Below are positions 9,876-22,067 of a stretch of DNA of 64,000 bases, piece by piece. Origin of the DNA: Moniliophthora roreri (Eukaryota; Basidiomycota; Agaricomycetes; Agaricales; Marasmiaceae); the NCBI GenBank assembly GCA_001466705.2, contig LATX02000201.1, forward strand, positions 1 through 64,000, written 5' to 3'. Position 1 is the first letter of the stretch. Each line of letters opens with the position of its first letter. The position numbers and the translations under genes are program-made. The notes under the pieces are model-generated. The model was not told where the DNA came from. It ran no database searches and was given only the letters and a program-made list of their open reading frames with translations.

Positions 9876-12792
9876 TGCGAGTGCTTTTGGGTTTGTGGGA
9901 TCGGCGCGGATTCGCTGGCAGAAGCACCCTGGTCAAAACCTGGTAAGAGCTACAGGCACTGAAAGCGAGAGCGAACACCCACAACGGGTGAACGGAATAT
10001 CCTGCACATATATAATATTTATGCAAGCGCATAAGTGTGTATCTAGACAGGAATCAGTAAGAATCAATCGATATAATCACAATCTGTTAGATCAAAAGAT
10101 GCGAATGATAAAATCCAACAAAGGAGCAGGGACACCTACCATACTCGTCAATGTTATCGTTTACGGGTACTGAAAGACTGGTCCCGTACTGCAACCGTAC
10201 CAATGTATTGACCACTGAGGGTACGGGACGGTTATTGGACGGCTGACACTGCGCGCGTAAGGCGAATCATAGAAACCCTGACAAGGATGCACAAACGGTA
10301 CCACTACGGCCCTTGAGAAATCCTCAAGGATCTGGCGGGAAGTCCCAGAGAAATACCGAATGTGAGTGCGACCATACCCGGTCCCTTCGACTCTCACCGG
10401 TCTTTTCCAAGTCCCTTCCCACCATGCACCATGTTCAATGCAGCATCATATTTGCGTACACGCACTGAAAGAAGTTCAATCATCAATCTCAGCGGAAATA
10501 TATATTTTTTTTTTCAACTTACTTTCTACGACCCCAATTCCGGAGAACCCGCAAGTGCAAAAATCTTGAAGATTTTTGTGGCTTTGGTCCGTGGATGCAT
10601 TCAATAAGCCGGGTGGTTAGGATCTTTTGGTGCATATCGGAAACACATCAAATTTTGAGTATTAAGGTTCGGAGTCATTCCAAAGTTCCTTATCATTGCC
10701 ACTGACATATTTCAGGTTCTTATGTATTGAACAAAGATCACTCACCTGCGCTGGTATTTGCTGTATCATCTTTTACGACTGCATCCGGCCTCTGAGCATA
10801 TCTCTGGTTATCACAGATCCTATATCCTATTCAGATTCACACTCACCGAAATGCCCAACCAAGCGAAGAAACTCCATCCCAGGCATCCTTATCCCGTATC
10901 ACCGTAAGTCTCCTCGCCAGTGAGCTATACGGGGCGTACGTGTACGCCCGTACCCTATCAAGTAATACAATCATATGATCATACCCATGATACAGTACGC
11001 TTAGCAGCCCTAGATGTGGCTGAAGCTGATATGCGAAAGTACGCATGAAGAGCGACATGGATTCCCTAACAAGCAGGATTTGGAATTTCGGGCGTTGACG
11101 AACGTGAGAATACCGAAATGATTCTAGCATGAAGGCGTGAAATTGGTTCAGGTGACATTGATACATTTCCATTTTCTGCAACATCTGACGGGAGCTTTTA
11201 ATTCTGCGTAAAGTCAGTATGCGCGCAGAGCTGAACATTAAATAAAAGGCATACCTGAATTTACAAGTCTGATAATTCTCTGGAACTTTGACTCAATGGG
11301 AACCATCGACAGATTCCCTCGAACACCAGCTTCAATTTTTTTGGTGCGAATCCTCCTATGGTGGCCTGTATACGTTGGTGTTTTAGTCAAAAGTGTAGAA
11401 AGAGCAAAAACCAAAGGAAGTGGGAGGTATCTACACTAGCCACTAGCTAGAACGTCAACATCGCCCCTCAAAGTTCCATCGAATTCTTCGATTGTTTTTC
11501 AGGTTCTTCAGTCGACGAGAGAGGTTGGGCCTAGAGAGGCGAGCGTCAATCGATAAGAATAAGAATCAGAGGATGACAGTGACGGTGACGGTGATGGTGA
11601 GCTCATCGAGGAAGGCGAAGTGGTGGTCTAGATGTAACGACAGCGATTCGAAATATTCTGAATGGACACGTGTAACACGTGAGCTCATGATGTGCGTCTA
11701 TTATGTTCCTTTCCTGAACCGCCATGACTCTCTAACTCAATACCTCTATACTCCGTCTAATCACTCAGCTTGAGAGAATCGGAACTCGATAATACTTCAT
11801 TCTCCGACTCGATCCATCAATCTCCAAGCAGAAGGCCATTTAGTCGTGGTGGATACACGAATCTAATCTGTGATTGATTTGTCGATCGCACGGGACACTT
11901 CACTCGGAATATTTGGCTTCAGCCGAGTCTTCAGTCTTCAGGTCAGCCATCTCCGAGCCAAATTTGCTTAGCTGAAGCTAGTCTTGCGCGATTTTTACGT
12001 TAACGTTATCCGCTCGCGAAAGCTGTCACGGACCACGGTCAAGCGACGATACCGCCGAATCGAGAGTTACACAGAATATCCCCAGAATTCAGATTCATCT
12101 ACGCACACACGTTACGAAGAAGTATTGGTCGTGAAAGCCAACCAATAGCGAGGTATGCCCCCTGATTCCATTCGTTCACACAAATGTATTGAGACCTTTC
12201 TAGTTAGATACCGCATGCCGAAATGGTTCTCGAGCAGAAAACTGAATAGCTTGGTGAGCACGCAAATGATGACTTCTAACATATTGATTTTTACTCGTAT
12301 TCTCACTGTCAAACTTACTATATAACTGCGATCAACTGACGTCGACTATGTTCCTCTTGTCGGAGAACGGAGGGTTTTGGATAGCTCTATAGGTTGTGAC
12401 TATGGTTCACGGAGGGAAAAAAGAATGCTGAGATTACGACCGTCAAGAACGAGCGTGACAAGAACCATGAACGATGGAAGCTAGGTCAGTGACTGGAGAA
12501 CTTGTTCATCTGCCATGTTCGCTGATGTCGGCGAGCTCGGGTTCTGTCATCGCGTAGCATTTGCGGGTACCAGATTCCTCTGATGGGCAGAAGCCATGTT
12601 GCCCTGTTACCACTTACGGCCTATTAAGCGTATCTTTGACCACTCACAAATCGGCATCGGGCAAAGTCCTCCGAGAGGTGATATCGCGTGTCATAATTGT
12701 TCCCCACTTCCCTGGGTTCCCCCGCCGACATAAGTATAACAAAATTGCGACGATTTATGATTGAAACCACCCACACATGTTGCCACCCCGCT
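9876..12792. other. 2.9-kb region without a supported gene
   Basis: Several open stretches exist (for example minus strand 10843-11238, 131 codons) but none shows a domain, a convincing start context or intron structure. The minus-strand gene ending at 9875 has its promoter region in the first part. A short CAG/GGTGACGGTGA-type simple repeat lies near 11577-11602. CpG content is normal, so this is not part of the decayed repeat family. Confidence 0.4.
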
Positions 12793-14401
12793 ATGTCTTC
12801 CCAATCGGAACTGGAAAAGACAGTTGCGCCTTTTCTCGACCCCCAATTTGCAGTGACACATTGCCACTGAACACTATGATCGTAAGTTCCGTACTCTTTC
12901 CCTCATTCCTATGCCCGATTCCTATATCCTATATATATAGGCGACTTTCCTCGTCTACGGTACGAGGAATCAGTGCCTAAATAACCCATTCGCCTAGCTC
13001 AAAGACCCTATTAGGTATTTACATCGTCATCTTCAGCATATGTGTCTCCATCTTTCGAAACTCGAATCAAGATCCCGAGAACGATAGAAGAAACAAACTC
13101 TATGTTTGGTCCACTTTCCTATCGTTCGGTCTTGCGACAATCTTAATTGCGTTCTACACCTGGGATTATTATGATCAGGCAGTGGTTCTCCACGATACGA
13201 TCAGGTCGAGGGATTATAGAGCTTTGCTTGAGCGTCTGGCACATGATAATGCCAAGGTGGTAAGAAGGTGAGGCTTTCAAAGTTTTATGGCAAAGCGTTC
13301 TCCACTTACCAAGTTAACCATTTCAGAGGAATAATCAGTTCAACACGGGCTCTGATCTGGTCAGCTCCAAACTCTGCGTACGAGGCTGTCACTCAAACGT
13401 TCTTTCTTTCTTTCTTTTCCCAGTTTAATTAACGATTTCACGGTGGTAATATAAGGCCCATATGCCGATTACTGGCCTGTTCCTGACATATAGCCTTCTT
13501 CTCGCAGATTCATCGGTGTTATACAGTCTGGGACTCGCGCAAAATGATCGCTTTGTTATTCTTATTTGCATCATTCTGTAGTACATGTAGGTCTTGCTTG
13601 GTTGCTGCTTTCGTTTGCTTTCTAACTAGGTATAAACAGGCATACGACTGACCGCAAGTACCCTCACGGCACTCGGGGACAGAGATAAATCCAACACCTT
13701 AAATTGTGATCTATACGTGAAAGGAAATAAGATGGCACTCTCAGTTGAGGTGATTGACGCAGGCGTGACCTTTTTGGTAACGCTTTTGACTGGTACGCCT
13801 TTAGTTGAGTTTTTCATACATGACTCATGCATAAATCATGATAGCGGGCAGAATTTGGTTTATCAGTCGGCAAGTACGACACCTGTTGGGTCGGAAAACA
13901 TCATCCATGTATCGAACGATTATAGCGATCATGCAAGCCAACTCAGCTCCTACGCATTCTCGTGAGGGATACTGACACATCTGCATTTATAGTCTAGAAT
14001 CCGGGCTTCTTTGCCCTCTAGCCATCGCGATCAACTTGATTATCATCCATGCTCGCGATCTGGATTTTAAACAGTCGATTCCTGTAGACCTCTCTCCGGT
14101 TATTTACCAGTTTGCTGTGAGCATTCCATTCCTTTCTCCTCGTGTGATCAGAAGTTAAAATACATACAAAACATGGCAGGGTATTGCTCCAACGCTGGTC
14201 ATCACACGCGCGCGAGCCGGAAAATCGATTGAGAGCGTGGACCAGACGATCTTGAGTATACATTTTGCCACTACACGTCAAGATGTTGAGAATCCAAGGC
14301 GATCTACATCTCATCAGCCCCAGCAGGTCTCGGTTTCGATTGGAGGTTTACCTAGAGGACGAGATCCAGCTACTCTCACTCGCAGTACCCCAGAAAATTG
14401 A
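12793..14401 (+). pseudogene. seven-helix membrane protein, divergent member, probable frameshift
   Basis: Starts at MSSQSELEKTVAPFLDP. A 19-nt second exon (ATFLVYG) lies at about 12941-12959, followed by the large third exon from about 13015 (IYIVIFSICVSIF), an exon with HRCYTVWDSRKM near 13510, one with FLVTLLTG near 13790, GRIWFISRQ near 13850, and the last exon with GIAPTLVITRARAGKS, ending in TGA at 14401. In exon 1 the run GTGACACATTGCC shifts the frame before the donor; the family leads one to expect two bases fewer. If that is real, the gene is dead. CpG content is normal. It converges tail to tail with the next family member. Confidence 0.6.
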
Positions 14402-14935
14402 AATCAAAATTTATCGGTGTCGGAGAAGTAATGAATGGACATAATGAATCGGAGGAATAACACCATGCATATCTAGCTGAGACAAGCTTTAGTGCACTTT
14501 GACGTGGGTTTAGCAAGGTAGGCGAGATCCCCTCTAGGGAACTCAACTCTCAGGTTCACTTACCTGGACACCATCCAACATCTCATGGACAGTTCAATGG
14601 TGCACATCGTTAGGAATTCCGATTCGTGGCCACATAGATAAAAAGTTAAAAAATGAAAAGGCATCAGTTTGCGTAAAACTTACACCGTAAGTACAAGGCC
14701 GATGGGTGAAGATAATAGATACAGCAGGAAACAGGAAAACGAGTGATCAGCCATGTTGCGCACACTTCGATACCCCCGAAACCGATTTGATGATACACCG
14801 CCTTGTACTCGTATTTGTACAGCGAATCAATGAATGAAGAAATGAATTTATTCATACTTTACTGTCACTACCACGATCAGCTTCCGACTTCCGACTATCT
14901 GACGCTTCACGCACTTCCTTGCTCGAAACCACGTA
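14402..14935. other. intergenic between convergent membrane protein genes
   Basis: No coding region is supported. Holds the 3' ends of two convergent genes; polyadenylation signals are not clear. Confidence 0.4.
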
Positions 14936-16215
14936 TCACTCGGTCCTTCCTCCTTCAGCGAAACTTAACATTGTCAGAACCTGACCGACACTCCAACTCT
15001 TTTGGGTTGCAGTATGAACGATGGTGAATGTCGGTGCCATTCCCTGTGAATTGAGTTTTAGGTATCAACATTCAATTCGTTTCGGGGAAGATGAGAGGGT
15101 CCGACCGCTGCCTGCCAAGCAACAGGGAAAAGGTACGCTGGCGATGTCCCTGAAGCAGACGGATCGGCAGTCATACTGACGACGAGAGCGAGAATGATAG
15201 CTGCAGGGTAGATGATCCCTGAATCTAGTCTATACGCAAACGTCAACTCTTCGGTCAAAAAAGGTGTGAGAAGACGACGTACATCAGACCAGAGATCGTT
15301 TTCATTCGCATCTGAGCCCGTGAGCTCTCATGTTTTGTGAATTATCTACCATATTCTGCCCGGTGTCAGGGTTTGTCGTTAATGTCAGTTTCTTCGGCAT
15401 AAGTGAGGGGAGAGACCAATCAAGACGGCGTTGAACCCGCATTCGAGATTAGGTAGACTACTATTGAGCGTGTTTCCGACTTGGAAGAGAGCCATGCTCG
15501 AGGGGGTATCGATATCGACATGCGCTTTGGTTGCAATGCCGATGCTAGCAAGGCCAATCGCTAAAAATGATTACACATTGAGCGAATGTCTACGAGCCAT
15601 GGTGATGACAACACACCATTCACAGCAAAGGAGAGAAACACAAGATGGTACGCAATTCGTTTCCGAGAGTTCAAAATGATGTAGTAACATCTGCAGTGTC
15701 AGAGTAAGCAGTAAATTGCTATGTCCAATCTAAGCCTCACTAGCATGAAATCCGCTGTAATGCTAATTCCCGGCATTCAGTTGTTAGCTGAGATACATCA
15801 GGTAGTATAAAACGAACTCGATGAGTGATGCGAGGATCTGCATAACGAACAAATAGAATTCGAGTACTGACAGGTCAGACAAAACCGAAGCACTCACCCA
15901 ATATTCACCTTCAACTGATCCTTCAGCAGGTGAATTGCGAGGCGGGCGTAGTCTCCTTTCTTTGCAGATTCAAAGTCGATGATAGCTTGGCAAAGATGAA
16001 GCCACGTTTGAACAGCATTCGCAGCAGTAGTTATGACGAGTAGGGATATAGTACATGCCATATAGAGTTTGTTGTTGGGATGCTTCGAAATGCGACCCCC
16101 GGGCCGGAGGATGTGGATACAGACACCAAATAGCATGAGGTAGAAGCCTGCGAGATGCATTAGCTGTTGCATGCCGGCAAGAATTTATGGACTCACCGTA
16201 CATGAGAAACATGAC
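14936..16215 (-). pseudogene. seven-helix membrane protein, divergent and probably incomplete
   Basis: Minus strand. Exon 2 (16197-16215, 19 nt, VMFLMYG) is followed by FYLMLFGVCIHIL and AVQTWLHLCQAIIDFESAKKGDY (16.1-15.9 kb), an exon with CYYIILNSRKRIAYHL near 15.65 kb, SLPNLECGFNAVLIG near 15.45 kb, LDSGIIYPAAIILAL near 15.2 kb and a last exon GMAPTFTIVHTATQKS ending in TGA at 14936. The family's short 19-nt second exon and exon order are conserved. I could not find a first exon upstream of 16215, and the exon near 15.33 kb that should read GRIW carries a stop in the expected frame. It looks like a decaying gene with normal CpG content. Confidence 0.5.
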
Positions 16216-16884
16216 CTACACGGATTGAGTATTTGGTCTGTTAAGTTCGAGATTCGGAAGAAAGCTAAGGATGACACAAGTGACCGGATAACAATTTTGT
16301 CCTTCAAGTTTGGGATACTAAGCAAGTTGAACCTGCTCTTCGTATGAAACACATATCTTCTCTGCAAATGTCGGTGTTACTCGACTTTCCCATTCAGGAT
16401 GATGTACCTATGATCATCTTTCCAAGCTAATTCATGGCACCCAAGCTTGCAGATGATTGGGCGAGCATAAAGCAATGGATAGATTAATAGACGTTGAAGG
16501 CGCAAGTAGAGACGTGATGGAATGCTTATGTTTACATTTACAGTAAGCCACGCGACTTTGTTCGTATCGAATTCGATGACGTCAGCCTCGATTTTTTTTT
16601 TCAACTCCTACCAAAAACACCGACATGGATTTTGCTGTTCAACTGGACTGTTTTCTTTGATCGCATCGACCTGTCTTTGGCAAAGGAAACTATGTGAGTA
16701 GTCTCGCTCTCTGATATCAATGCGACTAACTTTATATCTGAAGAATACCCTTAATCGCAAGTCATGGAGAGGAAGGATCTTCGCTTAGCAGCTTACTGGT
16801 GAGGTATGTGCAGCTCTGATCGCTGCTATTCCCCGATGACGAACCCCATGTATTCAGGTAGCTGAGAGTTTACTTTTACTTTAG
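16216..16884. other. no gene supported
   Basis: Should contain the missing first exon of the minus-strand gene and the missing start of the plus-strand gene that follows, but neither was found. Confidence 0.35.
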
Positions 16885-17798
16885 TATCTGGTTCAGTGTA
16901 CACTACGGTGACATCTCTGTGGCCGATTTCGCAAATGCTGCTGATCCCCCTGCGAACGTAAGTTAACGTGACTTGTTTCCTTTGCTCTTGCTAAAGTCAT
17001 GAATTCTCAGGCTGTTCTGAGCACCGTCAAAGATGCGCTCTCATACTCCAGTTCTGCTGATCTTCAGTCTGTGACTGATCTTCTCTTTGACTTGTGGTAT
17101 GTTGTCGGCTTTCTATCACTGTACTCAACGACTGCTTATAATAACCCTTTCCCCGATTCACTAGCAAGCCTCTCAGTGGCCTTCTGCAATCCGTCAACTC
17201 CCTGATCTGCGGTGATTTTACGTCGACTATTACTCCCTTGATCAGTAACAACGTTGGAGTACTAGCTCAACTGAACAACCCGAGTAACTTTGACTTCTTG
17301 GGTGACCTCATCGGAAAGGCCACTTCCGCCACATGCTCGCCATACATGGCTAAGGGTATCATCGACGATGCCATGAACCAAGTCCAGCCACTCCTTCAGA
17401 CAATTGGTGAGCGTCACTCATTACTCTGGATCTTGGCTATATTAACCTCTTTGCAGGCTCCCTTCAAGCTAATGATATTACCACGGCTAATCCCGGCCCT
17501 GTCGTCGCTGAAGTGAACACTGTGCCCTCCGCTGCTTATAACAAAGTCCAAGCCTCGATCAATGCGAACACGAGCGGCTCAGGTGATGTCTCTGCCGCTG
17601 ACGTTGTGGGCGTTACTGCACGTCTTGTGAATGTAAGTCCTATGTTTGTTCACTGTTAACAACTCTCGCTTACCTTCATCTCGATGATCACTCCAATGAT
17701 CAACAACACCCTCAATATAGCCTCCACACTCGGTAAGTGCAGGTAGCTTTGACTTTTTGGGTCAATATAACGTACAAGACCTTTCTGGAAACATGTAA
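16885..17798 (+). pseudogene. fragment of a secreted helical-repeat protein
   Basis: Exons read GDISVADFANAADPP, then AVLSTVKDALSYSSSADLQ, then a long exon with FTSTITPLISNN and NFDFLGDLIGKATSATC, then a further exon with VVAEVNTVPSAAYNK and GSGDVSAADVVGVTARLVN, and a final piece SFDFLGQYNVQDLSGNM. The pieces are parts of a repeat unit of about 150 residues that is also found at 37740-39440 on the opposite strand, including two conserved Cys in the TCSPYMAK segment. No signal peptide or start is found upstream, so this copy is 5'-truncated, and the last part lacks an exon seen in the other copy. The family is not one I recognise; its Ser/Ala/Leu-rich helical character suggests an extracellular or surface protein. 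Confidence 0.5.
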
Positions 17799-19149
17799 GC
17801 CATACCTACATTGGTTGTAGTGATGGTGCGGAATGAATTTCCTAGATTCTAGGCTCTGATACATTTACGCTACTGTTGTACACTAGTTTTGTTACCCAAT
17901 TATTGTCATAGCTATCATACATGTGTCTTTCATCATGAACACCATAATTAAAATCCATCAAGCCGAAGGTGAATTGAGTTGAAGACATATATCTATCATT
18001 GGAACACAACGATGTTCGCTGTCGTCCAATGATTGGTTTCGATGAGAGGTAAATCTGATCCTGATACAGACCACTTAGCTCACGTTCCACCCGGCCGCCG
18101 TTTGACCAACATGAGTCTGCAACTCAGACCCATATCAACTTTGGTTTTCCCTACTCCAATCTGTTGGTAGAGGGTATTTTCATTCATCCATCCAATACCA
18201 GGCAAATCAATTGAGCTGAAGGAACAGGGATCTTCTGCCTGTGAAGTCTGATTGATGACTCCTCCTCATGTGCATAATTCTGGAGTCTGGTCAAGTTCAT
18301 TTGACCCTTTGAGCACCCAAGGAAATAAAAGCTTTGCCAGGGTTGGGTTCTTTGTCCATCCCTTGTACTACCACATTCGACAAGGCAAGCAAACTGGTAG
18401 CCACCTGATCATGGTATACCCTAAGATAGAATTTCAAAGGCTGATAATCAGTGCTTCTTTTTTTAGCTAGACTCAAGAACCAAGCAGATGAGCAGGGATC
18501 TCACAGCCAAGCCTCAACAATCAATCATAACACCATCTTATTCTTGTGTATCTCAGCCAAGGAGATCACATCCAAGAGCCTCAGATATTCAACAAAATTG
18601 ATACTACCTTCCATAGGCCCTGATCATCTCAAATCCCAGAAAGGACTAAGGACCATGCAGTGTCATCACTTCAGAAGTTTTTAGCTTCAGAGAATTTTTG
18701 TCCACATCACCCTCTATTTTGTTATTGATTTGATCATTTCTCAGCTGGCCAGAATCACATCATGGCATTCAGTTTCCTATTCATGGTCTTGTTGTAATTC
18801 AATAATTTATAATTTATCTGTAGATCAGGCAGGTAGAATTAGGTCAACATTAATGGCATAGATGGGATTCAAATTTCTCATTGATGACTTGAGGAAATGT
18901 GTGAGATCATACAGGTTGCAGGTTTCAGTGTAATGATGCTGATTTTTGACCAGTAATATCACTGCTACTCTGGATGTTCACTTCACCATGTCAGCAACTT
19001 CCAGATCCACCTCATCACTCATCTCACATGGCATCTTGATAGAGTCTCAAAATAACTGCTCCTTCTGTACATTTTTGGCACAAAGGAAATTGAAGGGTAT
19101 AAAAAGCAGAGCCCAGGATATTGCATCCCTCATACTGTGACTGTGTACC

Positions 19150-20705
19150 ATGTCCAACTCCTCTGTAACAGAAGAAGATGTTGCACCTTTTACTTCAACC
19201 ACCAATATCCTAGTGCGGCCAATGGCAAGTCTCACTGTATGTGTTCTTTTTCTGTCAGTTTCCATCTTCTCAGTGCTCTACTGTTTCTCTAGATTATGTT
19301 TTACATCTATGGTAAAGTCAAACACCTCAGCACAGTCACTACAGGGATCTGACATGCAACCCATGCCAGGCATCTACACAGTCCTATTCATCATTTCACT
19401 CCATATTCTCATCCACCAACAAGATCGCCCAAACAGAGTGCTCCGTATGCTCTTCACCATAGTGCTCTTTACCCTGACAAGTGCATATAATGCTGTGCAG
19501 ACCTTTGGCTATGCCTCCCAAGCAACTCTAGAGTTTACCTTTACCAAAAATCAAGATTGGGCATCATTTCTGGCATTTTTGCAACATAATGATGCAAAGA
19601 CAATAGTAGTGTATGTCAGGAATTACTTATACAGATTTGCCACAACTGAGGGTGTTCTAGTGGCCTTGAAATAGCTCTGCCACTATGCTTGGTGTAAGCC
19701 CATTTTGTTTGTGCATTTGAATTTACTGGCTAATCTATTTGAGATAGGACTATGGCAGATTTGATGCTAGTATGCCCCTCACAGTAATCCTGCCTGATGA
19801 ATTCCCACACTTACTCTTGAATCTACTTAAAGCTTCACCACTGCTATGTGATATGGGGCTCATCCAAATGGATTGTGTTCCCATTTATCTTCATAGTGCT
19901 TTTACTAGCTAGTAAGTATTCCCTCAGTTCAGTTGCATTATTGAGCTTATTCTGGCACTGACACTAGTGTGTGAGATTGTTGCCTCTGCATTTGTAGTCA
20001 TTGGTGCCAGCAACACTGCTGATCTAGCAAAACATCAACTATACCTTCAGGGTGATACTATAGACACTGCATTTTGGCTTGCAGAGGTGGGTGTTAACAT
20101 TCTTTTGACATTGCTGACAGGTCAGTCCTGGCTGATCTGTGAAAACCTGACATTAACTTACTTCCTGTAGCTGGTCGAATATGGTGGATCAGCCAAGAAG
20201 CACGGAAACATATGGGTCCTGCTATTAAAGCCAAGTATAACATGATTGTAGCTATCATGTATGTTTTTCAACACTCCCTCAGTTAGACTCATTCTCACTT
20301 ATAGCTTGCTAGACTTGAGAGCGGGATCCTCTACCCCATCTTCCTTACTACTGGTGTCATTTACACTTTTCTGGCTGATCCAGATGCTCATGGTTTAATG
20401 CCTTTTAATTTCCAGACTGTTGTATTTCAAATTGCTGTATGTCAAATACTTCTTTTTTTATGTTATCAGCTAACCTGAAATACTACTCATAGGGAATTGC
20501 CCCAACATTGATTATTATAAGGGCAGCCAGTGGCAAAACTGTTGAACATACAAGCATGAACCAAGTTGTGTCATCTCTTCATTTTGCTGACAATGCAGTT
20601 CCTGGATCTGGGAATTCAAATACCAGATCACATGTACAGACAGTTGACATTGAGGCTGCATTAGCAGAGAGAATTCAGAATCCAGGCAAGGGAGATTTTG
20701 TATAG
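19150..20705 (+). pseudogene. seven-helix membrane protein, copy B (nonsense mutation)
   Basis: Same gene plan as copy A, starting MSNSSVTEEDVAPF, with the long exon carrying GIYTVLFIISLHIL, the IILTLLTG-type exon near 20100, the GRIWWI exon near 20180 and the last exon with GIAPTLIIIRAASGKTVE. An in-frame TAG at 19672-19674 replaces the TGG codon (Trp) seen in copies A and E; copy D has the same TAG. Two arginine codons kept in other copies are CAA here (19427-19429 and 20194-20196), the G-to-A form of CpG loss. The rest of the exons are well preserved, so inactivation is probably recent. Confidence 0.8.
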
Positions 20706-21907
20706 ATTGTCTTAGTATCTATTACTACTATGAACCCAGTTTCTGAATTCTGTGTGTAGAGTCAACATAATACAGGATGATCAGTGTAGACAGGTAGAGC
20801 ATTTAGATGGTGCCGAGTATCATTGTCTTGGCGCCTGCAGAGCCCGAGACGGAATATTCAGAGACGAAAATGGTGCAGATGGGTGTAGAATCACTCAGCG
20901 CCAAACTTGCTGAGCATCTGGTGTTTCACTGGCATCCATCAGGACAAGTTGGGCGCTCAATATTTTTGAATGGTTGATATGGGAGAGACCGTGTCAACCA
21001 CATGCGCCGTTTCATTGGATTCCAAGGCAACTTTGACACTTAAGTGCGCGGGATGGCCGGCGTGACGCTGAAAACAATGTTGTTTGTCGTTTTTGTGGGT
21101 CCAGGTGCTGCGGTAACCTGTTCTCGGTGGTCAAGAAACAAGTTTGGAGTCTTTGGACGGGGTAATCAGCGGATCGGAGTTACTCAGGGCATGATCGAAT
21201 CTTTACTGAAAATGGAGTGGATATCATGAGCTGGCTGTGCGCTCCTAGCTGAGAGAGGGGTTCAAGTACCGGCGGAGGAGTAACTAGGAGTCTGAAATGA
21301 GCCAGAGATTATTATTGGAAGCAAGGCTCCGCTTGTAAACTAACACTGAAGTCATTCAAGTGTACGCTTTAGCCGAGATGAAGCTTGAGCAGTGATTATC
21401 AGCCCGAATTGATGTCACTATCATATGCAAAGGACCCTTGCACGACGTGGCGGTACTGAGCATGTTGGGAGCCTAATGAGGCTTCTTCCGGCGCGGTGCC
21501 CAAAAGTGCGAGTTCAGTGTCTGAAAGATCCGAGACCCGATCTGAGGCTCTACTCCCCAAATGTATAACTTTGCAGTGAAGGAAGAGCCTGTCTGGTATG
21601 GTCCGCGAATAAGATGGAAGAACAGAAGTCGGTGAAACGGTTCCGGTGAGGCTGAGAGCCAACCGCTGAGACAGCTGCAGTCGAGGAAATGGAAGAAGTA
21701 TGCAGTCACAACTATAAAAGATTCAGTACAAAAATATAATAATAGCATAGACGCCGCAGTCAAAGAGAACAGCCGCCGAGTCACAAATTTGCTGTCAGAG
21801 TCGCAGTCGAACCGGAGGAATTGCGGAGTTAACGGGTTCGGGGTACGTGGTCATTTTACCAAAAATGGATTGTTGACCGGAGTTGCTCACCCTTCTTTTT
21901 CGTCGCT

Positions 21908-21927
21908 ATGATGATGGTCATCATCAT
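21908..21927. promoter_or_regulatory. near-palindrome upstream of the kinase gene
   Basis: Arms ATGATGATGG and TCATCATCAT, one mismatch from a perfect palindrome, 141-160 bp upstream of the kinase start codon. The decayed copy at 4024-4043 has kept it and is even perfect. Confidence 0.3.
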
Positions 21928-22067
21928 ACTGCTTTCTTTTCTCCCACCGCCAGTCATTCATTCTTTTGCTTCGACGTCGTCGTACACAGCGAGCAACACC
22001 TTTTCTTCATCGTCGGCGATCCCTTTTCAACACCTTCGCTGTTGTCAACAGCAAGCTCGGTACCTAA

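Larger units (their letters stand above)
18100..22055 (+). repeat. dispersed repeat copy B
   Basis: The 5' edge, GTTTGACCAAC at 18100, coincides with the edges of copies C (30497) and D (37356), read in their own orientation. The copy holds the membrane protein gene B and then about 1.3 kb that runs into the kinase gene. CpG is scarce from 18100 to about 20780 and normal after that, so the decayed part stops before the kinase upstream region. It forms an inverted pair with copy D that also includes the neighbouring helical-repeat gene. Confidence 0.75.

Noticed and set aside
10843..11238. 131-codon minus-strand open frame
   Set aside because: No recognised motif, no start context, composition not protein-like.
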